From Galbibacter orientalis DSM 19592 (GTDB taxonomy: Bacteria > Bacteroidota > Bacteroidia > Flavobacteriales > Flavobacteriaceae): a stretch of DNA of 64,000 bases. A program made the position numbers and the translations under genes. Numbering within the stretch: position 1 is the stretch's first letter; every line of letters begins with the position of its first letter. Under the pieces are notes generated by a model. The model saw nothing but the letters and a program-made list of their open reading frames with translations. It was not told the origin of the DNA and searched no databases. Shown piece after piece: positions 9,537-19,394 of this stretch. The stretch covers positions 3,374,240-3,438,239 of the forward strand of contig NZ_JH651379.1 of assembly GCF_000260115.1 (NCBI RefSeq), written 5' to 3'.

Positions 9537-11270
9537 ATGGAAGTAAAGACATTGAAAAAAGAAGAAAGTAAGACCGGAACTAAGATTAGAATTTCGGGTG
9601 CTGAAGCAGTAATACACTGTTTGTTAGCCGAAGGCATTGAAACTATTTATGGATATCCTGGAGGAGCCATAATGCCAATTTACGATGAACTTTATAAATT
9701 TAGAGATAAGCTTCATCATGTATTAACAAGGCATGAGCAGGGTGCTACGCACGCTGCACAGGGTTATGCTAGAGTTTCTGGTAAAGTAGGGGTGGCAATG
9801 GCTACTTCTGGACCAGGAGCTACTAACTTAATTACTGGAATTGCAGATGCTCAAATAGATTCCACTCCAATGGTCTGTATTACAGGTCAAGTTGCTCGTC
9901 ATTTATTGGGTTCTGATGCTTTTCAGGAAACCGATATCGTTGGAATATCAACACCAGTAACTAAATGGAACTATCAAATTACAGAGGCTTCTGAGATACC
10001 AGAAATTATGGCAAAAGCATTTTATATTGCTAAATCTGGTCGCCCAGGTCCTGTTTTGGTAGATATTACCAAAAATGCACAATTTGAGGAGTTTGATTTT
10101 GATTATCAAAAATGTACTGCTATTCGTAGTTATACTGCAAATCCAACCTTAAACCCTTCTAAAATTGAAGAAGCAGCAGCATTAATTAATAGTGCTAAAA
10201 AACCTATGATTGTTTGGGGACAAGGAATTATTTTAGGAAAAGCAGAGGAAGAATTAAAATCTTTTGTTGAGAAATCTGGAATTCCCGCAGCTTGGACTAT
10301 TCTTGGGGCTTCTGCCTTGTCATCTTCACATCCATTAAATGTAGGAATGGTAGGGATGCACGGAAATTATGCGCCAAATGTATTGACAAACGAATGTGAT
10401 TTGCTAATTGCTTTAGGAATGCGATTTGATGACCGGGTAACGGGCGACTTATCTACTTATGCAAAGCAAGCTAAAGTGATACATTTTGAGATTGATCCTG
10501 CCGAAATTAATAAAAATGTGCATGCAGATGTACCTGTTTTAGGAAATGTAAAAGAAACTTTAAGTGCCTTATTGCCTTTGGTGAAAGAAAATAAACACGA
10601 AGCATGGCATAATGAGTTTAAAGACCGCTATAAAATAGAGTTTGATAAGGTTATTAAAAACGATATTCACCCAGAGAAAGAAGGTTTAACAATGGGAGAA
10701 GTTATCGAACAAATAAATATAGCCTCCAATCATGAAGCTGTAATTGTATCAGATGTGGGTCAGCATCAAATGATTGCGTGTAGATATGCAAAATTTAATA
10801 CTTCTAAAAGTAATATTACTTCTGGGGGATTAGGAACAATGGGATTTGCACTTCCTGCTGCAATTGGAGCAAAAATGGGAGCTCCAGAAAGACAAGTTGT
10901 AGCTATTATTGGAGATGGTGGGTACCAAATGACTATTCAGGAGTTGGGAACTATTTTTCAAACTAAAGTTCCAGTAAAAATAGTGGTATTAAATAACGAA
11001 TTTTTAGGAATGGTTCGCCAATGGCAACAGTTGTTTTTTGATAAGCGTTATGCTTCTACAGAAATGACTAATCCAAATTTTGTAGCCATTGCTGAAGGAT
11101 ACCATATTCAAGCTAAAAAAGTTACCAAAAGAGAAGATTTAGAAGCAGCAGTTAAAGAAATGATGGCATCTCCAGATGCTTATTTCTTAGAAGTTGGTGT
11201 AGAAAAAGAAGATAATGTGTTTCCGATGATTCCTACAGGAGCTTCGGTTTCAGATATTCGTTTAAGTTAA
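9537..11270 (+). CDS. ilvB: Acetolactate synthase large (catalytic) subunit
   Basis: 577 residues. TPP-dependent condensation of pyruvate with pyruvate or 2-oxobutyrate. The catalytic Glu67 is in RHEQGATHAAQGYARVSGK, the central FAD/DHS-like domain spans about 205-345, and the TPP motif starts IIGDGGYQMTIQELG and ends VVLNNEFLGMVRQWQQ. The N-terminal extension of about 15 charged residues before IRISGAEAVIHCLL is not unusual. It pairs with ilvN downstream; the 153-bp gap contains only short degenerate GTTTGTAAAG-like repeats. Confidence 0.97.
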   Translation: MEVKTLKKEESKTGTKIRISGAEAVIHCLLAEGIETIYGYPGGAIMPIYDELYKFRDKLHHVLTRHEQGATHAAQGYARVSGKVGVAMATSGPGATNLITGIADAQIDSTPMVCITGQVARHLLGSDAFQETDIVGISTPVTKWNYQITEASEIPEIMAKAFYIAKSGRPGPVLVDITKNAQFEEFDFDYQKCTAIRSYTANPTLNPSKIEEAAALINSAKKPMIVWGQGIILGKAEEELKSFVEKSGIPAAWTILGASALSSSHPLNVGMVGMHGNYAPNVLTNECDLLIALGMRFDDRVTGDLSTYAKQAKVIHFEIDPAEINKNVHADVPVLGNVKETLSALLPLVKENKHEAWHNEFKDRYKIEFDKVIKNDIHPEKEGLTMGEVIEQINIASNHEAVIVSDVGQHQMIACRYAKFNTSKSNITSGGLGTMGFALPAAIGAKMGAPERQVVAIIGDGGYQMTIQELGTIFQTKVPVKIVVLNNEFLGMVRQWQQLFFDKRYASTEMTNPNFVAIAEGYHIQAKKVTKREDLEAAVKEMMASPDAYFLEVGVEKEDNVFPMIPTGASVSDIRLS

Positions 11271-11423
11271 GAGATGAGTTTGTAAAGGGAGAGGTTGAAA
11301 GAGTTTTAAAGTTTGTAAAGTTGAAGGTTAAAAAAGTTCTAAAAATAGAATGATAACGAGCAACTGTTATATACTGAAAATTATAATTCAACACTTTCCC
11401 GACTACTTAATACTAAAATAATA

Positions 11424-11954
11424 ATGGAAGAAAATAAAACATATACGATATCGGTTTATTCTGAAAATAACGTAGGATTATTAAATAGAATATCAGGAAT
11501 ATTCTTAAAGAGACACATTAATATAGAGAGTCTAAATGTTTCTAAATCAGAGATTGAGGATGTTTCTAAATTTACAATTGTTATTTATTCTACGGAAGAT
11601 TGGGTACGTAAAATTGTAGGTCAGATTGAAAAACAAATTGAAGTTATTAAAGCGTATTATCATACAAATGAAGAAACTATTTTTCAGGAGTCAGCTTTGT
11701 TTAAAATAGCTTCTAATTTGTTGTTTGATGAACGTCAGATTCAGAATATTATAAAAGATAATCATTCAGAAATTGTAACTGTTTCTCCAGAGTTTTTTGT
11801 GATTTCTAAATCGGGAAGACGCGAAGAAATTGAAGAGATGTACGAACAGTTAAAGCCATATGGGATTATGCAATTTGTACGTTCTGGGAGAATTTCAGTC
11901 TCTAAATCAGAAATGCAAATTTCTAATATTTTAAAAGAATTTCAATATCAATAA
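11424..11954 (+). CDS. ilvN: Acetolactate synthase small (regulatory) subunit
   Basis: 176 residues, typical of the IlvH/IlvN size class. The N-terminal ACT domain YTISVYSENNVGLLNRISGI (about 7-75) binds valine for feedback inhibition, and the C-terminal domain (about 85-165) activates the catalytic subunit. It follows ilvB and precedes ilvC. Family membership is clear; valine sensitivity is known for the family, not shown here. Confidence 0.95.
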   Translation: MEENKTYTISVYSENNVGLLNRISGIFLKRHINIESLNVSKSEIEDVSKFTIVIYSTEDWVRKIVGQIEKQIEVIKAYYHTNEETIFQESALFKIASNLLFDERQIQNIIKDNHSEIVTVSPEFFVISKSGRREEIEEMYEQLKPYGIMQFVRSGRISVSKSEMQISNILKEFQYQ

Positions 11955-11964
11955 AATAAAACTA

Positions 11965-12056
11965 CCTCGTGGCAATCCTAAGGGGTATTTAAAAGAAACA
12001 ACCTTAATTCATTTCGATGTAGAATATCGGAGAATTAAATCTCATTTAGTGAGACA
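11965..12056 (+). repeat. Dispersed intergenic repeat family A, degenerate copy
   Basis: The ilvN-ilvC gap carries CTACCTCGTGGCAATCCTA, then a match to CATTTCGATGTAGAA and an ending of ATCTCATTTAGTGAG. This matches, with deletions, the family best preserved at 34468-34585 and 50873-50992. Confidence 0.5.
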
Positions 12057-12090
12057 ATAAATAAAAACAACTAAAATTAATAAACACAAA

Positions 12091-13560
12091 ATGGCAAATT
12101 ATTTTAATACACTTTCACTTAGACAACAATTAGAGCAATTGGGAGTATGTGAATTTATGGATATTTCAGAATTTAGTGATGGTGTAGAAAAGTTAAAAGG
12201 TAAAAAAGTAGTAATTGTAGGGTGTGGTGCTCAAGGGCTTAATCAAGGGCTTAATATGAGAGATTCTGGATTGGATGTTTCCTATGCATTACGTGAAGGG
12301 GCAATCAAAGAAAAAAGACAATCTTTTGTAAATGCATCAGAAAATGGATTTACAGTAGGGACTTATAAAGAGTTAATTCCTACAGCCGACTTAGTTTGTA
12401 ATCTTACGCCAGACAAGCAACATACAGATGTGGTAAGTATTATTATGCCTTTAATGAAAAAAGGAGCTACTTTATCTTATTCTCACGGATTTAATATTGT
12501 TGAAGAAGGAATGAAAATTCGTGAAGATATTACCGTAATTATGGTGGCACCAAAATGTCCTGGTTCAGAAGTTAGAGAAGAATATAAAAGAGGTTTTGGA
12601 GTTCCTACTTTAATAGCGGTACACCCAGAGAATGATCCAGAAGGAAAAGGATTAGAGCAAGCTAAAGCTTATGCTGCTGCAACTGGTGGACATAAAGCAG
12701 GCGTATTGCGTTCTTCTTTTGTTGCAGAAGTAAAATCTGATTTAATGGGAGAACAAACCATTCTTTGTGGTCTTTTACAAACTGGTTCTATTCTATCTTT
12801 TGATAAAATGGTAGAAAAAGGAATCGACCCTGGATATGCTTCAAAATTAATTCAATACGGATGGGAAACTATCACAGAGGCTCTTAAATATGGTGGGATT
12901 ACCAATATGATGGATCGTTTGTCAAATCCTGCTAAAATTGAAGCTTTTAAAATTTCAGAAGAATTAAAAGAAATTATGCGTCCGCTTTTCCAAAAACATA
13001 TGGACGACATTATGAGTGGCCATTTTTCTAAAACAATGATGGAAGATTGGGCTAACGACGATAAAAACTTACATACTTGGAGAGCTGCAACTGGAGAAAC
13101 TGCTTTTGAAAAAACACCAGCAGCAGATGTTGCTATCTCTGAGCAAGAGTACTTTGACAATGCGGTGTTGATGGTAGCTTTTGTAAAATCAGGAGTTGAA
13201 TTAGCTTTCGAAACGATGACTGAAGCCGGAATTATTGAAGAATCAGCATATTACGAATCGTTACACGAAACACCGCTTATTGCAAATACCATTGCGAGAA
13301 AGAAATTATTTGAAATGAATCGAGTAATTTCTGATACAGCAGAGTATGGATGTTATTTATTCGATCATGCATGTAAACCATTATTAACCGATTTTATGAA
13401 AAAGGTTGATACTAATATTATTGGCAAGCCTTTTTCAAATACAAATGGAGTTGATAATAAGGAGTTGATAGAAATTAACGATCAAATTCGTAATCACCCT
13501 GTAGAAGAAGTAGGAGCTTGGTTGCGTACTTCTATGACAGCTATGAAAAAGATTGTTTAA
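12091..13560 (+). CDS. ilvC: Ketol-acid reductoisomerase, class II (long form)
   Basis: 489 residues, the long class II form known from E. coli and plants rather than the 330-residue class I. Isomerises and reduces acetolactate or acetohydroxybutyrate with NADPH. The dinucleotide motif [14 protein letters not shown] is at about 40-53, a basic residue follows at the 2'-phosphate site ([14 protein letters not shown]), and the Mg-binding motif [16 protein letters not shown] is present. The duplicated C-terminal knotted domain accounts for the extra length. Central gene of the operon. Confidence 0.96.
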   Translation: MANYFNTLSLRQQLEQLGVCEFMDISEFSDGVEKLKGKKVVIVGCGAQGLNQGLNMRDSGLDVSYALREGAIKEKRQSFVNASENGFTVGTYKELIPTADLVCNLTPDKQHTDVVSIIMPLMKKGATLSYSHGFNIVEEGMKIREDITVIMVAPKCPGSEVREEYKRGFGVPTLIAVHPENDPEGKGLEQAKAYAAATGGHKAGVLRSSFVAEVKSDLMGEQTILCGLLQTGSILSFDKMVEKGIDPGYASKLIQYGWETITEALKYGGITNMMDRLSNPAKIEAFKISEELKEIMRPLFQKHMDDIMSGHFSKTMMEDWANDDKNLHTWRAATGETAFEKTPAADVAISEQEYFDNAVLMVAFVKSGVELAFETMTEAGIIEESAYYESLHETPLIANTIARKKLFEMNRVISDTAEYGCYLFDHACKPLLTDFMKKVDTNIIGKPFSNTNGVDNKELIEINDQIRNHPVEEVGAWLRTSMTAMKKIV

Positions 13561-13662
13561 TTAACCATAAGGAGCCTTCAAGAAAGAAAAGGCAACGTAT
13601 GGAAAATCTAAAAATCATCTAAAATTTTAATCCTTAGGAGAGTTTTAGATACGCTAATAATT

Positions 13663-14925
13663 ATGGAAACAAAAACAGTTTACATGCCAACATTAGAAAA
13701 TGTAAGAAAAGCTGCTGCTACCCTCAATGGGGTTGCAGCAGTTACGCCTTTAACACATAGCCTAAGATATTCTAAAGAGTTTGATGCTAATATCATGCTC
13801 AAAAGAGAAGATTTGCAAGTAGTACGTTCTTATAAAATTAGAGGGGCATATAATAAAATTAGTTCGCTAACTAAAGAAGAAAGAGAAAAGGGAATTGTAT
13901 GCGCTTCCGCAGGAAATCATTCTCAAGGAGTAGCTTTTTCTTGTAAAGAACTTAAAATTAAAGGTACTATTTACATGCCAGCTCCCACGCCTCAACAAAA
14001 AATTGAGCAAGTACAAATGTTTGGAGAAGACTATATAGACATTGTTTTAGAAGGAGATACCTTTGATGATGCTTATAAGGCGGCAATGACAGAATGTAAA
14101 CGCGTTGGAAAAACATTTGTACATCCTTTTGATGATGAAAAAGTTATTGAGGGACAAGCAACAGTTGGTCTTGAAATTTTAGAACAGACAAAAAAGAGGA
14201 TTGATTATGTTTTTGTAGCCATTGGTGGGGGTGGATTGGCTTCTGGATTGGCAAGTGTTTTTGATGTTCTTTCTCCGCAAACTAAAATTATTGGGGTAGA
14301 ACCTATGGGGGCTCCTTCTATGAAAACTTCGCTTCAGAATAAAAAAAATACAGAGCTACAAGAGATTGATAAATTTGTGGATGGCGCTGCAGTTCAACGT
14401 GTGGGAGACCGTACCTTTGCTATTTGTCAGCAATTATTAGATGAAATGATTACGGTTCCAGAGGGAAAGGTTTGTCAGGAAATTTTAGATTTATACAATA
14501 AAGATGCAATTGTTGTAGAGCCAGCAGGCGCTTTAACTCTTTCTGCTTTAGAACAATTTAAAGATAAGCTGAAAGGTAAAAATGTTGTTTGTGTAGTAAG
14601 TGGGAGTAATAACGATATTACGAGAACTGCGGAAATAAAAGAGCGAGCTTTATTATACGCAAATTTAAAACATTATTTTATTATTCGTTTTCCTCAGAGA
14701 GCAGGAGCTTTAAAGGAGTTTGTTGCTGAAATTTTAGGGCCAACGGATGACATCACTCACTTTCAGTATACCAAAAAAAATGCGAAAGAAAACGCTCCAG
14801 CAGTGGTGGGGATTGAGTTGAAAAATCCATCCGATTTAGATCCGCTAATTGAACGAATGAAATCTAAAAATTTCTTTGGAGAGTATTTAAATAATAAACC
14901 AGACCTTTTTCAATATTTGGTATAA
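13663..14925 (+). CDS. ilvA: Threonine dehydratase (threonine ammonia-lyase)
   Basis: 420 residues. PLP-dependent deamination of threonine to 2-oxobutyrate, committing carbon to isoleucine. Lys58 in RSYKIRGAYNKI binds PLP; AGNHSQGVAF and the phosphate loop AIGGGGLASGLA are present. A C-terminal ACT-like domain (about 335-420, HYFIIRFPQRAGALKEFVAE) indicates the allosterically regulated biosynthetic form with one regulatory domain, shorter than E. coli IlvA with two. Last ilv gene in the run. Confidence 0.95.
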   Translation: METKTVYMPTLENVRKAAATLNGVAAVTPLTHSLRYSKEFDANIMLKREDLQVVRSYKIRGAYNKISSLTKEEREKGIVCASAGNHSQGVAFSCKELKIKGTIYMPAPTPQQKIEQVQMFGEDYIDIVLEGDTFDDAYKAAMTECKRVGKTFVHPFDDEKVIEGQATVGLEILEQTKKRIDYVFVAIGGGGLASGLASVFDVLSPQTKIIGVEPMGAPSMKTSLQNKKNTELQEIDKFVDGAAVQRVGDRTFAICQQLLDEMITVPEGKVCQEILDLYNKDAIVVEPAGALTLSALEQFKDKLKGKNVVCVVSGSNNDITRTAEIKERALLYANLKHYFIIRFPQRAGALKEFVAEILGPTDDITHFQYTKKNAKENAPAVVGIELKNPSDLDPLIERMKSKNFFGEYLNNKPDLFQYLV

Positions 14926-15010
14926 TGCAATCTTAATATAAAGTTATTACTGCTTAAATATATTGATATTTAATGCTAGAATTCCGAACTTTAGCGGTAC
15001 TATTTGTAAT

Positions 15011-15024
15011 GACAGTATACTGTC
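15011..15024. promoter_or_regulatory. Perfect 14-bp palindrome upstream of gapN
   Basis: GACAGTATACTGTC is self-complementary over 14 bp and lies 17 bp before the gapN ATG. It is a candidate operator. As an RNA hairpin it would have only five pairs with a 4-nt loop, followed by TTTAAAAA, so it is a poor terminator for ilvA. Confidence 0.45.
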
Positions 15025-15041
15025 TTTAAAAAAAATAATCT

Positions 15042-16637
15042 ATGGAAACCAAAACTTTTAATGAAATACCAGAAAAATACCAAATAACGGAACTCGTACA
15101 TCAAAATAAATTTTTGGTGGGAGGGCAACTAAAACCATGGACAGGAAAAACTACTGAAGTATATTCTACAATTTCTTCTACAGAAGATTATAAGCCTACA
15201 CTTTTAGGAAGTATTCCTTATATGAGCGAGCCTGAAGCTGACGAAGCATTAGAGGCTGCTGCAAAAGCTTTTGATAAAGGAAAAGGTTTATGGCCAACCA
15301 TGAAGGTTGCAGATCGTGTTGCTTGTATGGAGAAGTTTGTAAAGCAAATGGAAACCAAAAGAGAGGAAGTTGTAAAGCTTTTAATGTGGGAGATTGGTAA
15401 AAATTTACCAGACTCGGAGAAGGAGTTTGATAGAACGGTAGAATATATTTATGATACTATTGAAGACTATAAGCAATTAGATAGAGATTCTGCTAATTTT
15501 AAAAAGCGAGATGGTATTTATGCACATATCCGTCGTGGACCATTAGGAATTGTACTTTGTTTAGGACCTTACAATTATCCGTTAAATGAAACTTTTGCCT
15601 TATTAATCCCAGCATTGATTATGGGGAATACTGCAATTTTTAAACCAGCAAAGCATGGGGTGTTATTAATAACGCCGCTTTTAGAGGCTTTTAGAAATAG
15701 TTTTCCTAAAGGAGTGGTTAATATAGTTTACGGTAGAGGGAGAGAGGTAGCAGCACCAATTATGAAATCTGGAAGAGTAGATGTACTTGCGCTTATTGGA
15801 AACAGTAAATCGGCAGTTGCTTTGCAAGATCAGCATCCTCATAAAAATAGATTGCGTTTAGTTTTAGGTTTGGAAGCTAAAAACCCTGCAATTGTTTTAA
15901 GAGATGCCGATTTAGACTTAGCTATTAACGAGTGTATTGCTGGAACACTCTCTTTTAATGGGCAGCGTTGTACTGCTTTAAAATTAGTGTATGTTCATGA
16001 AGATATTATCGAAGAATTTAATAAACGCTTTTCTAAGCGTGTAGACGAATTAAAGTTTGGAAACCCGTGGGAAGATGGCGCTAAATTAACACCACTTCCA
16101 GAGCCTGAAAAACCAAACTACATTCAAGAGTTAATAGAAGATGCTAAAGCACACGGAGCTACGGTTGTAAATGGAAAAGGAGGAAAAATTACCGATAACT
16201 ATATTTTTCCTGCCGTTTTATACCCTGTAAATAAAGAAATGCGGGTTTTTAACGAAGAGCAATTTGGCCCTGTTATTCCTATTGTTCCTTTTAAAAATAT
16301 AGATGAGCCTTTGGACGATATTGCTAATTCTAATTATGGGCAACAGGTAAGTTTATTTGGAGCGGATATCCGTACATTGGCGCCACTAATAGATACTTTA
16401 GTAAACTTAGTTTGTAGAGTAAACTTAAATAGTTCTTGTCAACGTGGACCAGATGTTTATCCATTTACTGGAAGAAAAGACTCTGCTGTAGGAACTTTAA
16501 GTGTGCATGATGCATTACGTTCTTTTTCAATTAGAACCTTTGTAGCTTCTAAAGATAACGATTACAATAATCGTATTTTAAATGATCTCTTAGGAAGTAA
16601 AGCTTCTAACTTTGTTAGTACAGATTATATTTTGTAA
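15042..16637 (+). CDS. gapN: NADP-dependent glyceraldehyde-3-phosphate dehydrogenase-like ALDH
   Basis: 531 residues of the aldehyde dehydrogenase superfamily. Non-phosphorylating GapN oxidises glyceraldehyde 3-phosphate to 3-phosphoglycerate while making NADPH. The general base Glu278 is in [16 protein letters not shown] and the nucleophile Cys310 in [19 protein letters not shown] and the C-terminal [19 protein letters not shown] are GapN-like. It follows ilvA after 116 bp but may have its own promoter beside the palindrome at 15011-15024. NADPH supply would suit IlvC, but that functional link is only inference. Confidence 0.8.
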   Translation: METKTFNEIPEKYQITELVHQNKFLVGGQLKPWTGKTTEVYSTISSTEDYKPTLLGSIPYMSEPEADEALEAAAKAFDKGKGLWPTMKVADRVACMEKFVKQMETKREEVVKLLMWEIGKNLPDSEKEFDRTVEYIYDTIEDYKQLDRDSANFKKRDGIYAHIRRGPLGIVLCLGPYNYPLNETFALLIPALIMGNTAIFKPAKHGVLLITPLLEAFRNSFPKGVVNIVYGRGREVAAPIMKSGRVDVLALIGNSKSAVALQDQHPHKNRLRLVLGLEAKNPAIVLRDADLDLAINECIAGTLSFNGQRCTALKLVYVHEDIIEEFNKRFSKRVDELKFGNPWEDGAKLTPLPEPEKPNYIQELIEDAKAHGATVVNGKGGKITDNYIFPAVLYPVNKEMRVFNEEQFGPVIPIVPFKNIDEPLDDIANSNYGQQVSLFGADIRTLAPLIDTLVNLVCRVNLNSSCQRGPDVYPFTGRKDSAVGTLSVHDALRSFSIRTFVASKDNDYNNRILNDLLGSKASNFVSTDYIL

Positions 16638-16667
16638 TTCAACAAAAGTTTCAAAACTAAAACACTA

Positions 16668-16840
16668 GGCTGTGTAAAAAGTAATTTATAATTGTCAAAC
16701 TGAGTTTGTCAAACTGAGCTTGTCGAACTGAGCTTGTCGAAGTTTTCAAGTAGCTAGCACTCAAAAGAATCCTTCGACAAGCTCAGGATTATATCTCAAG
16801 ATCAGGATGGTATTTAGAGTTTAATTACTTTTATACAGCC
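16668..16840. mobile_element. MITE-like element with TA target duplication
   Basis: Terminal inverted repeats of about 18 bp (left GGCTGTGTAAAAAGTAATT, right AATTACTTTTATACAGCC, one mismatch and one indel) bound a 173-bp non-coding element. TA lies on both sides (16666-16667 and 16841-16842). Removing it restores AAAACACTAGTGTTTT, a palindrome plus T-run that looks like the gapN terminator. TA duplications are typical of IS630/Tc1-mariner-type transposition. No transposase is encoded. Confidence 0.6.
16694..16786. repeat. 14-bp tandem repeats and inverted partner inside the MITE
   Basis: Three tandem 14-bp units (GTCAAACTGAGTTT, GTCAAACTGAGCTT, GTCGAACTGAGCTT) run from 16694 to 16735. CTGAGCTTGTCGAAG (16728-16742) is exactly complementary to CTTCGACAAGCTCAG (16772-16786), giving a 15-bp stem. 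Similar CTTCGACAAGCTCAG sequences are common between genes in this phylum. Confidence 0.75.
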
Positions 16841-16868
16841 TAGTGTTTTTTATATTTTAAAAAGACGA

Positions 16869-17102
16869 TTAATTAACTCCACCATCAACAGTGGCCAATA
16901 TTTCTAATGCAGCAGTATGCTCATCTTTATGAACAAATATCTGTACTTGATTTACTACGGAAGGACCAAAACCAGCTAATCTAGCAGATTCGGTTTCATT
17001 TTTTATAATTGGACTAATTCCAACTTCTTCTAGTTTACTTTTTATAAAAGTACCTTGAATATCACTCCCAGTAAATATTCTTATGTAATCTTTGTTTTCC
17101 AT
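16869..17102 (-). CDS. DUF2007-type putative signal-transducing protein
   Basis: 77 residues, soluble, no signal peptide. The pattern YIRIFTGSDIQGTFIKSKLEEVGI, then a Gly/Ala-rich middle and VQIFVHKDEHTAALEIL, matches the short DUF2007 (PII-like fold) family common in Bacteroidota. Function is unknown for the family. It lies 9 bp downstream of a two-TM membrane protein gene and is probably co-transcribed with it. Confidence 0.65.
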   Translation of the reverse strand: MENKDYIRIFTGSDIQGTFIKSKLEEVGISPIIKNETESARLAGFGPSVVNQVQIFVHKDEHTAALEILATVDGGVN

Positions 17103-17111
17103 AACTTAAAG

Positions 17112-17828
17112 CTAAGCATTAAAATATTTATTTTTCCATATCACATTGTTAAAATTTTTCCCCAACGCAACTCCATAAAACAATGTAATACTAGCTATCA
17201 TTTTAAATATAAAAAAATAGAGCACTAAAAAATAGACGCTACTTTTTTCTCTTGTAAATAATTCCATTGGGATCAACTTTGCAACAACAAAGCTTAGTCC
17301 AAGTATTAAAATGATAAGATTAAAAAGATTTTTAAACGGCATTACAGCTAATTTTCTTAGCGGATGCAGATCGTTCCCCCATTTATATATTAAATAATAA
17401 TAATCGTTTCCTATGGGAGCAAAGAGTAGGGGATCATCTGCATTTTCAAGTTTAAAAAGTTTAGAAGGAGCAATTATTTGATGTCCGTTTATAGTAGTTT
17501 GATGTAATTTCTCTAATTCCTTTATAGCTGAAATTGCTTCTTGTGGAATTTGTCCTTTAAAATATTTAGAACTTAAAAATCGTAATCTATAATCAATGCA
17601 TATTTTTTTAATTTGACTTATGTGATAAACTTTGTTAGCATCTAATAAATCAATTTTGAAGGCATTATTCTTTTTGGTAGTAGCTGCAAGGTTACTTTTT
17701 ATTTGAGCTATATGGGTAGCATCTTTTTGTAAAATAGAATGTACTTGCAAAAGGATATTCTCTTCATTGCTTGTTTTGTTTCTGTAGGATTGAAGCTTCT
17801 CTTCTATATTGGTTGTTTTCAGCATCAT
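17112..17828 (-). CDS. Conserved membrane protein, unknown
   Basis: 238 residues. Not recognised. The N-terminal 150 residues are soluble and mixed alpha/beta with no catalytic motif I can name. Two hydrophobic helices follow (about 164-184 LFNLIILILGLSFVVAKLIP and 198-220 YFLVLYFFIFKMIASITLFY), ending in a short Asn/Lys-rich tail. No signal peptide, so the N-terminus is probably cytoplasmic. Upstream partner of the DUF2007 gene. A second Met at residue 2 is an equally good start. Confidence 0.6.
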   Translation of the reverse strand: MMLKTTNIEEKLQSYRNKTSNEENILLQVHSILQKDATHIAQIKSNLAATTKKNNAFKIDLLDANKVYHISQIKKICIDYRLRFLSSKYFKGQIPQEAISAIKELEKLHQTTINGHQIIAPSKLFKLENADDPLLFAPIGNDYYYLIYKWGNDLHPLRKLAVMPFKNLFNLIILILGLSFVVAKLIPMELFTREKSSVYFLVLYFFIFKMIASITLFYGVALGKNFNNVIWKNKYFNA

Positions 17829-18012
17829 TCTTCAATTTCAATTGTTCAACTATTTTCAAATTTAATAAATATGTTTTTTAATAGAGTGCTTATAGCTAGC
17901 TATTTAAGTGGTGTTACTGTTAAATAATTAGAAAATCATGTATTGCCATAAAACCTTAATCTATAAACTTACGTAAGTGAGATTGAAAGAAAATACAAAC
18001 AAAAAAATCACT

Positions 18013-18567
18013 ATGAAAATTAAAAACTTAAAAAAAGGAATGTTGTTAGGAGTATTTGTTCTAGCATCTACAGTTGTTTTAGCACAAGAAACTAAAATGG
18101 TAGGTGGTGCAGAAATGTACCCTACAAAAAACATTGTAGAGAATGCGGTAAACTCTAAAGATCATACAACTTTAGTTGCAGCAGTAAAAGCTGCGGACTT
18201 AGTAGAAACTTTGCAGTCTGACGGACCATTTACTGTTTTTGCTCCAACAAATAAAGCTTTTGAAGCTTTACCTGAAGGAACTGTAGAAATGCTTCTAAAG
18301 CCTGAAAATAAAGAAAAACTACAGGCAGTTTTGACTTACCATGTTATTGCTGGAAAAATGGATGCAAAAGCGTTGATGGATGCTGTAAAAAATGGAATGG
18401 GAAAAGCGATGCTTAAAACAGTAAACGGAGAAGAGTTAACAGTAATGCAAAAAGGAAAAAAGTTATGGATTATGGATGCTAAAGGAAATAAAGCTAAAGT
18501 AACCATTGCAGATGTATACCAGTCTAACGGGGTTATACATATTATCAATACGGTTTTATTACCGTAA
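18013..18567 (+). CDS. Secreted fasciclin-domain protein
   Basis: The ATG at 18013 is chosen over an in-frame GTG at 17977 because it begins a clean signal peptide (MKIKNLKKGMLLGVFVLAST, then VVLAQE with cleavage after AQ). About 184 residues. One FAS1 domain occupies most of the mature protein: hallmarks are DGPFTVFAPTNKAFEALPEG (the H1 region) and VTIADVYQSNGVIHIINTVL (the H2 region). Such proteins are extracellular or periplasmic and adhesive; the ligand is unknown. A strong terminator follows. Confidence 0.92.
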   Translation: MKIKNLKKGMLLGVFVLASTVVLAQETKMVGGAEMYPTKNIVENAVNSKDHTTLVAAVKAADLVETLQSDGPFTVFAPTNKAFEALPEGTVEMLLKPENKEKLQAVLTYHVIAGKMDAKALMDAVKNGMGKAMLKTVNGEELTVMQKGKKLWIMDAKGNKAKVTIADVYQSNGVIHIINTVLLP

Positions 18568-18596
18568 GTTGGGAATTAATTGCTTAAGAAAAAAGG

Positions 18597-18626
18597 AAAA
18601 GACTACTTGAAAAAGTAGTCTTTTTT
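18597..18626 (+). terminator. Terminator after the fasciclin gene
   Basis: AAAAGACTACTT/AAGTAGTCTTTT stem with a 4-nt loop and T-run, about 30 bp past the stop codon. Confidence 0.85.
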
Positions 18627-18639
18627 ATGTTTTATATGT

Positions 18640-18745
18640 CTTATTTAGCCACATATTCATGGATAAAACTTCTTAATACTTTTACAGCCACAGATAAAAA
18701 CTTTTTAATACTCAATACTCTGTACTACATACTAATAATTTAGTC
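18640..18745. repeat. Dispersed intergenic repeat family B, copy
   Basis: Shows TTAGCCACATATTCATGGATAAA, a second AGCCACAGATAAAAA and CTCTGTACTACATACTAAT, resembling the units around the IS elements at 25590-28250. Confidence 0.5.
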
Positions 18746-18761
18746 TAAAACGAATGCCCTC

Positions 18762-19238
18762 TTAATTTATTCTTGGATAAAAAGGACCCAATCGCTGATT
18801 GTATTTACGTTGAAAATATAAAAAGTAATTATATAATTTATAGTTTACCTCATATCCATAATCAATATTTGGACTGTAATCTATTTGCATTTCATATAAA
18901 TTAGGATTGTAGCGTTGTGGATTTAATACGCGTTGATTCCAATTAATTACATAAATATTATTTCTACTTTCTAAGAATTCTTGAGAATAATAGCCTTCGG
19001 GCTGTGCAATACTATAAAGCCAACTGTTAAAACCAGGGTCTATTATTATGATTTCATATGCTGTTTCTTCATCGGCAATACGAACTGTATCTTGGGCTCC
19101 TTTGGCATTAAAAGCTTGTTTTTCTTCATCAGAAATATTTAATTCCATATTTTCTTCGGAAGTTGTTGTTGCTTTTTTAGTTGAAGAACATGACCAAAGT
19201 AGGAAGAATAAAACAAAAAAGGTGAAAATATATCTCAT
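18762..19238 (-). CDS. Small lipoprotein (DUF6146-like)
   Basis: 158 residues. The signal MRYIFTFFVLFFLLWSCSST has a lipobox ending in Cys17, followed by a Ser/Thr/Lys-rich linker. The rest is a compact domain rich in Tyr and Asn (EIIIIDPGFNSWLYSIAQP, NNIYVINWNQRVLNPQRYNP) that I associate with the flavobacterial family annotated DUF6146. Function unknown. Monocistronic, between repeats. Confidence 0.6.
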   Translation of the reverse strand: MRYIFTFFVLFFLLWSCSSTKKATTTSEENMELNISDEEKQAFNAKGAQDTVRIADEETAYEIIIIDPGFNSWLYSIAQPEGYYSQEFLESRNNIYVINWNQRVLNPQRYNPNLYEMQIDYSPNIDYGYEVNYKLYNYFLYFQRKYNQRLGPFYPRIN

Positions 19239-19342
19239 CAGAAATAAAGTTTTAATCCCTTTTAAAAGGTTTAATTCCCCGACGCTCTGTCGAAATGAAT
19301 TAAGTTGATTTTTGAGAGGGGTTTTATTTTAAAGATACAAAA

Positions 19343-19372
19343 AAAGTCAGATTTATTGAAACCTGACTTTCT
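19343..19372 (-). terminator. Terminator after the DUF937 gene
   Basis: On the minus strand, AAAGTCAG pairs with CTGACTTT, followed by a T-run, 25 bp past the DUF937 stop. Confidence 0.75.
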
Positions 19373-19394
19373 AAGTCTTTATTGAATTGTGGGT

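Noticed and set aside
11271-11423. Third leader or attenuator between ilvB and ilvN
   Set aside because: Only degenerate short repeats; no Ile/Val-rich ORF and no terminator-antiterminator pair.
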